Shown here: piece by piece, positions 7,767 to 12,433 of the stretch
Layout: each line of letters opens with the position of its first letter
How positions within the stretch are numbered: position 1 is the first letter of the stretch
Assembly (NCBI GenBank): GCA_027488495.1
Contig: JAIYBO010000180.1
Coordinates: 1 to 12,433 of the forward strand
DNA length: 12,433 nucleotides
Direction: 5' to 3'
Source: Bacteroidota bacterium
GTDB taxonomy: Bacteria; Bacteroidota; Bacteroidia; NS11-12g; UBA955
The notes under the pieces: generated by a model
The model's database searches: none
What the model was told of the DNA's origin: nothing
Seen by the model: the letters and a program-made list of their open reading frames with translations, nothing else
Made by a program: the position numbers and the translations under genes

Positions 7767-8597
7767 TCATCCCATAAACGGGATTCCATCCAAATTACCC
7801 CCAAAGCAACTTAAAAAAGCAACATACAAAAGGAACCCCAAACCCACAGCAAACAGAAGCATTAACATATATCGCATCAAACGCTTGGGATTGTATTTCA
7901 ATATGCAATAAATTGCCCTAAAACCATCCTTCCAGCCGATTTTCTTGCCTTCCTCGAATGTCCTGCCGTAATAACTAATCCCCACCTCATAAATCCGTAT
8001 TCCCTGAATCCGCGAAATCCTCGCCGTGATTTCAGGTTCGAAGCCAAATCGCTTTTCTTTCAGTTCCAAAGGCTGAATCATACTTGTACGAAACATCTTA
8101 TAACACGTTTCCATATCTGTGAGATTCAAATTGGTTAACATGTTGCTTAAAAACGTAAGAAACTGATTACCAATACTATGCCAAAAGAACAATATACGAT
8201 GCGGCTTTCCACCCATAAATCTGCTCCCATAAACCACGTCGGCAAAATCATCCAAAATGGGTTTCAATAAAATATTATACTCATTGGGATCATATTCCAA
8301 ATCAGCGTCCTGTATAACCAATACCTCACCCGTTGCCTTTTTAATACCCGTATGCAAAGCGGCGCCTTTCCCTTGATTTACAGCGTGATCAAACAACTGA
8401 AGCCCCATTTGTGGATGAGCCTCCGCATAATCACGCAACACCTGAGCCGTAGCATCCGTACTACAATCATTCACCACGATGATCTCCTTTTCAATGTTAC
8501 CAATCAACTGAACTGCCTCCACTTTATTCAGAATATGGTGAATGGTTCTCGCTTCGTTGTAAGCCGGAATTACGATGGATAGCTTTTTGATACTCAT
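7767..8597 (-). CDS. GT2 polyprenyl-phosphate sugar transferase, DPM1-like, with C-terminal membrane helix
   Basis: This GT-A fold enzyme of 276 residues probably moves a sugar from a nucleotide donor onto a polyprenyl phosphate at the inner face of the membrane. Features are LSIVIPAYNEARTI at the N-terminus (6-19), the nucleotide-binding VVNDCSTDAT (41-50), NQGKGAALHTGI (74-85), the metal-binding DAD of IQDADLEYDPNEY (95-107), VVYGSRFMGG (121-130), and the acceptor-side DMETCYKMFR and FGFEPEITARI typical of dolichyl-phosphate mannosyltransferase-like enzymes. One hydrophobic helix (about 244-263) anchors the C-terminus, and the protein ends 13 residues later. The ATG at 8597 directly precedes the catalytic domain and lies 10 nt after a perfect TAnnTTTG element. 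The GT-C transferase gene follows on the same strand. The sugar is unknown; glucose, mannose or another hexose would all fit. Confidence 0.92.
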   Translation of the reverse strand: MSIKKLSIVIPAYNEARTIHHILNKVEAVQLIGNIEKEIIVVNDCSTDATAQVLRDYAEAHPQMGLQLFDHAVNQGKGAALHTGIKKATGEVLVIQDADLEYDPNEYNILLKPILDDFADVVYGSRFMGGKPHRILFFWHSIGNQFLTFLSNMLTNLNLTDMETCYKMFRTSMIQPLELKEKRFGFEPEITARISRIQGIRIYEVGISYYGRTFEEGKKIGWKDGFRAIYCILKYNPKRLMRYMLMLLFAVGLGFLLYVAFLSCFGGNLDGIPFMG

Positions 8598-8607
8598 GAT
8601 GTATCGA

Positions 8608-8615
8608 CAAAATTA
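8608..8615 (-). promoter_or_regulatory. Candidate Bacteroidota -7 element for the GT2 gene
   Basis: The minus strand reads TAATTTTG, a perfect match to the Bacteroidota -7 consensus TAnnTTTG, 10 nt upstream of the GT2 ATG. The -33 box is poor: the nearest fit is TTC with a 24-nt spacer. Transcription from it would give a leader of only a few bases. Confidence 0.4.
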
Positions 8616-8740
8616 CACCATCGACCCTGAAATTCGGACGAACGTGGCAATTTTTACCAAAGCGAAAGCCCGTGTTGCAAAATTCGCCAATTCGCACCCA
8701 GGCATTTTTTCTATCAAAAACTCGAATCCACCTTTGCACC

Positions 8741-10027
8741 GTGAAAGAGATCGGACTACAAAGGATTTGGGAAAAACAAGCTTTCAAACCACATCAACTC
8801 AAAACAAGCAGCGGAAAAGTCATACATATTCTCCACCCAGGGGAATGGAATAACCAGAACGGACCCGACTTCCTCAATGCCAGTATTCGCATCGATGGAC
8901 TTCTTTTATTTGGCGCCATTGAAATACACATAAAAGCCTCAGATTGGTATGCACATAACCACCACAAAGACCCTAGATACAACCAAACCGTATTGCATGT
9001 AGTTTGGGACAACAATAAGGAGTGCAATCTAGAGAACGGTCAAGCCTTAGAATGTTTGTCCCTCAAACAACGCGTCCATGGCGATCAAATCAATAATCAC
9101 GCGGAACCCAATGAATTATCATGCGCAACCCTAATTCATCTGAGCGATGACTCTTCGAAATCCAAGCAACTCGCTATTGCACTTAAAAAACGTTTCAACC
9201 TCAAAACACATCTCATACTGCACCAACACAAACAACTGCATCAAGATTGGTGGTACACTGCATTGTGGTGCATACTTACGGCTTGGATGGGAAAAGCCAA
9301 TCGCAACGCCTGTGACAGCCTCATTCAGAACCTTCACAAAAACCTCTTGATGCGCAACCCCAATCCCAAGGTCATTATGGCGTATTTGTTTGGACAATCT
9401 GGATGGTTACACAACAGTGACCCTGCCGATGAATACGCCCAACAGTTACAAGAAGAATACAATTATCTATGCATCAAATATCAATTGCAACCCTTGGATG
9501 CTTTGCCGTGGAATACGAAACAAGTGAGACCCCAGGCTTTCCCCCAAATTAGAATGGCACAATTCGCCCAGTGGCTTTGCGAAAAACAAGCTGACTTGTC
9601 TGATGTATTTGCACCCAAATCAACAAAAATCGCAGATTGGATTCAGTTCTTTTCTTCAAATCCCGGAGAGTATTGGGAAACCCACTACTCCATGGAAAAA
9701 TCATCGGCAAGTCATACAGCATCAAATGGCATCGAACATGCCCAAAAAATCATTCTCAATGGCCTCATCCCCTTCTTGTATGCCTTCGGCTTGGAAACCA
9801 ACAAGCCCCGTCTTATAGAAATTGCAGATGAGCTGCTTCACCAGTTACCGCCCGAAAACAATCAAATCACGAGATTACTTCAACCACTGAACATAAAAAA
9901 CGCTTCGGCCAAAATCAGCCAATCGCTCATTGCACAACACAAACTATACTGCTCCATCAAAAGGTGCCGCGACTGCGAGATTGGCCGTCATTTATTAAAC
10001 TTGCCTTTCATGGCACCTGAAGCGTAA
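8741..10027 (+). CDS. DUF2851 family protein (Bacteroidota, function unknown)
   Basis: I recognise this as a DUF2851 protein of 428 residues, a family of unknown biochemical role found mostly in Bacteroidota. Hallmarks are HPGEWNNQNGPDF (32-44) and EIHIKASDWYAHNHHKD (61-77) followed by VLHVVWDNN, a compact His/Asp-rich stretch that could form an active or metal site. A mostly helical C-terminal half follows. The end has three cysteines, C404-x4-C409-x2-C412 (YCSIKRCRDCEIG). The frame is open to an ATG at 8672, but the extra 23 residues do not look like the family. The GTG at 8741 gives VKEIGLQRIWEKQAF, matching the usual N-terminus as I recall it, so GTG is chosen. There is no signal peptide. 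CACCTTTG, one mismatch from TAnnTTTG, lies at 8729-8736, but only 4 nt before the GTG, too close to be convincing. The coding strand is clearly richer in C than G. Confidence 0.85.
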   Translation: MKEIGLQRIWEKQAFKPHQLKTSSGKVIHILHPGEWNNQNGPDFLNASIRIDGLLLFGAIEIHIKASDWYAHNHHKDPRYNQTVLHVVWDNNKECNLENGQALECLSLKQRVHGDQINNHAEPNELSCATLIHLSDDSSKSKQLAIALKKRFNLKTHLILHQHKQLHQDWWYTALWCILTAWMGKANRNACDSLIQNLHKNLLMRNPNPKVIMAYLFGQSGWLHNSDPADEYAQQLQEEYNYLCIKYQLQPLDALPWNTKQVRPQAFPQIRMAQFAQWLCEKQADLSDVFAPKSTKIADWIQFFSSNPGEYWETHYSMEKSSASHTASNGIEHAQKIILNGLIPFLYAFGLETNKPRLIEIADELLHQLPPENNQITRLLQPLNIKNASAKISQSLIAQHKLYCSIKRCRDCEIGRHLLNLPFMAPEA

Positions 10028-10032
10028 CTTTG
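10001..10032 (+). promoter_or_regulatory. Candidate Bacteroidota promoter for the lhgO operon
   Basis: TTG at 10001-10003 and TAACTTTG at 10025-10032 are separated by 21 bp, matching the Bacteroidota -33/-7 pattern TTG-N17-23-TAnnTTTG. The TA of the -7 box is part of the DUF2851 TAA stop codon. A start site about 6-8 nt later would leave only about 5-7 nt before the lhgO ATG at 10045, and no Shine-Dalgarno is present. The match is by sequence only. Confidence 0.5.
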
Positions 10033-10044
10033 TAACTAGAATCG

Positions 10045-11247
10045 ATGAAAACAGACGTATTGATAATCGGCGGGGGAATAGTTGGCTTGTCTACAGGCTA
10101 CCAACTGCTCAAATTGAATGAAAACCTCAAAGTTACCATTTTAGAAAAGGAGAACGCTGTTGCCAAGCACCAAACTGGCAACAACAGCGGGGTAATCCAT
10201 TCCGGAATTTATTACAAACCGGGCAGCTTGAAGGCACAAAATTGTTTGCGTGGCTACGATATGCTCATCGATTTTTGCAAAGCGGAAAATATCGACTATG
10301 AACTCTGTGGCAAAATTGTGGTAGCCATCAAACCAGAAGAAATTGCTGGACTCGAAGCGCTCTATCAGCGTGGCATTCAAAACGGATTGTCGGGACTGCG
10401 GTTCTTGAACAAAGACGAAATCAAACAATACGAACCCAATTGCACAGGTATCAAAGGCGTTTTTGTACCCCAAACGGGCATCGTAGACTACAAGCAGATT
10501 GCGGTTAAACTCGCGGAAAAGATCAACAATAACCCCAACGGAAAGATTGAACTAAATTCAAAAATAACAGCGATTGTTGGCAATGAACACGGCGCGGTGG
10601 TTCATTCCAATGACGAAAGATACGAGGCAAGATTGGTTATCAATTGCGCTGGGCTTTACTGCGACAAAGTGGCAGCGATGGCAGGAGAAAAACTCAACAT
10701 GCAAATCATTCCTTTCAGGGGTGAATATTACTCCATCAAACCAGAGAAAGCACATCTCGTCAAGAACCTCATTTACCCTGTCCCTGACCCCAATTTCCCT
10801 TTTTTGGGCGTGCATTTCACCCGCAGAATTTCAGGAGAAATTGAAGCAGGCCCCAATGCTGTTTTTGCTTTCCAACGCGAAGGCTACAAAAAAACAGATT
10901 TCAAATGGAGTGAGTTTTGGGAGAGCATTTCTTTTGGCGGATTCCGCAAAGTGGCAAGCAAATATTGGAAAACCGGATTGGGAGAATATCACAGATCCTA
11001 TTTCAAACCCGCATTCGTGAAAGCGTTGCAACAATTGGTGCCAGCCATTCAAGAAGACGACCTAGAACCTGCAGGTGCCGGAGTAAGAGCCCAAGCGTGT
11101 GACAAAGATGGTGGACTGATTGATGATTTCTACATCCAAGACTCTAACTCTTTCATTCACGTGCTCAACGCGCCTAGCCCTGCGGCAACCAGTTCCTTGT
11201 CTATTGGACTGGAAGTGGCCGAAAGAGCCATGAAAAAACTGAACTAA
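10045..11247 (+). CDS. lhgO: L-2-hydroxyglutarate oxidase / dehydrogenase
   Basis: This FAD enzyme oxidises L-2-hydroxyglutarate to 2-oxoglutarate, a metabolite-repair step; in E. coli LhgO the electrons pass to the membrane quinone pool. The protein is 400 residues, close to the E. coli enzyme's roughly 420. It opens with the Rossmann FAD motif VLIIGGGIVGLS (5-16) and the ribose-binding acidic residue in TILEKE (31-36). The family signature HQTGNNSGVIHSGIYYKPG (42-60) follows. Later come GIVDYKQIA, FRGEYYSIKP and, near the C-terminus, GAGVRAQ and NAPSPAATSSLSIG, the FAD-contacting end segment of this DAO-superfamily branch. The ATG at 10045 is the natural start, directly before the Rossmann strand and 17 bp after the DUF2851 stop. 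The SprT-like gene follows 36 bp later and the CDF gene after it, so these three may share a transcript. Other DAO-type oxidoreductases are less likely given the HQTGNNSG signature. Confidence 0.93.
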   Translation: MKTDVLIIGGGIVGLSTGYQLLKLNENLKVTILEKENAVAKHQTGNNSGVIHSGIYYKPGSLKAQNCLRGYDMLIDFCKAENIDYELCGKIVVAIKPEEIAGLEALYQRGIQNGLSGLRFLNKDEIKQYEPNCTGIKGVFVPQTGIVDYKQIAVKLAEKINNNPNGKIELNSKITAIVGNEHGAVVHSNDERYEARLVINCAGLYCDKVAAMAGEKLNMQIIPFRGEYYSIKPEKAHLVKNLIYPVPDPNFPFLGVHFTRRISGEIEAGPNAVFAFQREGYKKTDFKWSEFWESISFGGFRKVASKYWKTGLGEYHRSYFKPAFVKALQQLVPAIQEDDLEPAGAGVRAQACDKDGGLIDDFYIQDSNSFIHVLNAPSPAATSSLSIGLEVAERAMKKLN

Positions 11248-11283
11248 AACTGCAGCGTTCCCGTTAAATTTCACTCATCGGCA

Positions 11284-11904
11284 TTGAATAAAGACCAACT
11301 CATACCTGTATTAAAGAAATACCTGCCAGAAGGCAGTGAGTTGTACGCCGCGGATTTAATGGAGAAGCACAAAATCCAACTCCGGATCAAAAATCCCCGA
11401 CTCACCAAACTCGGTGATTACCGTCCACCAACCGAAAAAAGCAGCCACCGCATATCCATCAACAAAGATCTCAATCCATTTGCATTCTTGATCACCTTCA
11501 TGCATGAGGTTGCCCACTTGGTGAATTTTGAAAAATTCGGGCCGCGCGTTCCACCCCATGGCGCAGAATGGAAAAGGGAATTTCAATTGGTGAGCCACCC
11601 CATTGTTGAAAGAAGCATATTACCCCAAGACGTTCATTTGGCACTCAATAGATACCTCAAAAATCCCAAAGCAAGCAGCTGTACCGATGCCTTTTTGGTG
11701 AGAACTTTGAGACAATACGACATAAATAACGAGTGGATTTTGGTCGAAGAAATTCAAAATGGCCTTTATTTCGAAACCCAGGACGGGAGAAGATTTCAAA
11801 AATTAGACAAAATGCGAACCCGCTTTCGATGCAACGAAATCAAAACGGGTAAAATCTATTTGGTTCCGGGCTTGATGCAATGCAAACCCATTTTAAATCT
11901 GTAA
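11284..11904 (+). CDS. SprT-like zinc metalloprotease domain protein (TTG start)
   Basis: This is a 206-residue cytoplasmic protein with an SprT/Spartan-type domain. The active site is visible as HEVAH (74-78) inside FLITFMHEVAHLVNFEKFG, with a third metal ligand candidate H92 in PPHGAEWKREF. The N-terminal IQLRIKNPRLTKLGDYRPP (31-49) matches the family's strand-rich lead-in. The C-terminal part has RRFQKLDKMRTRFRC and two late cysteines (C183, C200), which look like a reduced remnant of the zinc ribbon of E. coli SprT. Relatives such as Spartan/Wss1 cut DNA-protein crosslinks; bacterial roles are poorly known. The frame lies in phase with lhgO right after its TAA. Between that stop and the domain the only standard start codon is the TTG at 11284; the next ATG (residue 26) would remove the first conserved segment. 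The CDF gene begins 11 bp after its stop. Confidence 0.9.
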   Translation: MNKDQLIPVLKKYLPEGSELYAADLMEKHKIQLRIKNPRLTKLGDYRPPTEKSSHRISINKDLNPFAFLITFMHEVAHLVNFEKFGPRVPPHGAEWKREFQLVSHPIVERSILPQDVHLALNRYLKNPKASSCTDAFLVRTLRQYDINNEWILVEEIQNGLYFETQDGRRFQKLDKMRTRFRCNEIKTGKIYLVPGLMQCKPILNL

Positions 11905-11915
11905 TTTGCACATTC

Positions 11916-12433
11916 ATGCACAACCACAGCCATAGCTTACCGCAAGACAATATGGGCCCGCGATTCCTGTTAGGCATCGTGCTGAATTTCATTTTTGTTG
12001 TGGTAGAATTTGGGTACGGCATCCAAATCAATAGCTTATCATTGATGGCAGACGCTTGGCACAATTTGGGTGACGTAGCTGGGCTGATCATTAGCTTGTT
12101 TGCTTTTAGAATGGCCGCCAAACAACCCACCAAGAGATACACCTACGGATTTTCCAAAGCCACCATCTTGGCATCTTTGGCAAACTGCATATTACTTTTC
12201 ATCGCCATTAGTTCTATGGGACATGAAGCCTATACGCGTTTCATAGATCCACAGCCCACCATTGGAAGCACTGTTAGTTGGGTTGCAGGCATGGGCGTGA
12301 TCATCAACACGGCCACCGCATTGCTTTTCATGAGCAACAACGAACTCAATTCCAGAGCCGCTTATCTTCACATGGCCGCAGATGCCGGCGTGAGTCTTGC
12401 CGTTCTCATAGGTGGCTTATTGATCACCTACAC
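11916..12433 (+). CDS. Cation diffusion facilitator (CzcD/ZitB-like Zn exporter), 3' end missing
   Basis: This is an inner-membrane metal/proton antiporter, cut by the window edge after 172 residues (about the first five helices). The N-terminus is histidine-rich (MHNHSHS), as in many zinc exporters. Helix 2 carries SLMADAWHNLGDVAGL with H49-x3-D53, and helix 5 carries LHMAADAGVSLAVL with H152-x3-D156. Together these four form the HD-HD intramembrane site that the family links to zinc (and cobalt or cadmium) rather than the manganese/iron DD-DD type. Between them lie the expected RYTYGFSKATILASLANC, HEAYTRFIDPQP and VIINTATALLFM segments. The missing part should hold helix 6 and the cytoplasmic C-terminal domain. 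The ATG at 11916 is 11 bp past the SprT-like stop, so it probably shares the lhgO transcript. No metal-responsive regulator is in view. Confidence 0.93.
   Translation, partial: MHNHSHSLPQDNMGPRFLLGIVLNFIFVVVEFGYGIQINSLSLMADAWHNLGDVAGLIISLFAFRMAAKQPTKRYTYGFSKATILASLANCILLFIAISSMGHEAYTRFIDPQPTIGSTVSWVAGMGVIINTATALLFMSNNELNSRAAYLHMAADAGVSLAVLIGGLLITY

Noticed and set aside
10574..11020. 148-codon plus-strand frame inside lhgO
   Set aside because: It is out of frame with the clear LhgO protein and shows no features of its own.
1..12433. Defence system, toxin-antitoxin, phage, CRISPR or mobile island
   Set aside because: All complete genes belong to metabolic, transport, glycosylation, stress or conserved-unknown families; no direct repeat arrays, transposase, integrase or nuclease modules were seen.

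Overview
The window looks like an ordinary chromosomal segment of a Bacteroidota bacterium. The grounds are protein families recalled as typical of that phylum: a DUF2851 protein, a stand-alone CCG-domain Fe-S protein coupled to the ~165-aa protein often mislabelled 'ABC transporter ATPase', and a secreted YCF48-like protein. Two promoter candidates also carry the Bacteroidota -7 element TAnnTTTG, and Shine-Dalgarno sites are mostly absent. I cannot name a genus. No tRNA, rRNA, CRISPR array, insertion sequence, phage gene or attachment site was seen.

Layout. (1) 1-3780, minus strand: a CCG-domain Fe-S protein, the 165-aa conserved protein and an MFS exporter are chained by TAATG and ATGA overlaps. 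A GT4 glycosyltransferase follows 58 bp later and runs off the left edge. (2) 3851-4697, minus: a tandem universal-stress-like protein ends in a strong intrinsic terminator that separates it from block 1. (3) 4832-6142, plus: a secreted BNR/Asp-box (YCF48-like) protein, divergent from the stress protein. (4) 6174-8597, minus: a DPM1-like GT2 glycosyltransferase, then an 11-or-so-helix GT-C/GT39-type membrane glycosyltransferase. A plausible reading is that the GT2 charges a polyprenyl-phosphate with sugar and the GT-C enzyme uses it. (5) 8741-12433, plus: DUF2851 protein, L-2-hydroxyglutarate oxidase (lhgO), an SprT-like metalloprotease with a TTG start, and a CDF zinc-type exporter cut by the right edge. 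A promoter candidate overlapping the DUF2851 stop codon may start a separate lhgO-sprT-CDF transcript.

Two genes are cut by the window edges: the GT4 gene (minus, from 1213) and the CDF gene (plus, from 11916). Both were found by direct translation. Several starts were moved from the longest open frame to shorter, better supported ones (MFS, CCG, stress protein, YCF48-like, DUF2851). No stretch over 300 bases lacks a gene; the longest non-coding stretches are the divergent regions 4698-4831 and 8598-8740.

I did not find a convincing novel system. The best candidates for undescribed biology are the coupled CCG / 165-aa protein pair and the cysteine-bearing DUF2851 protein.
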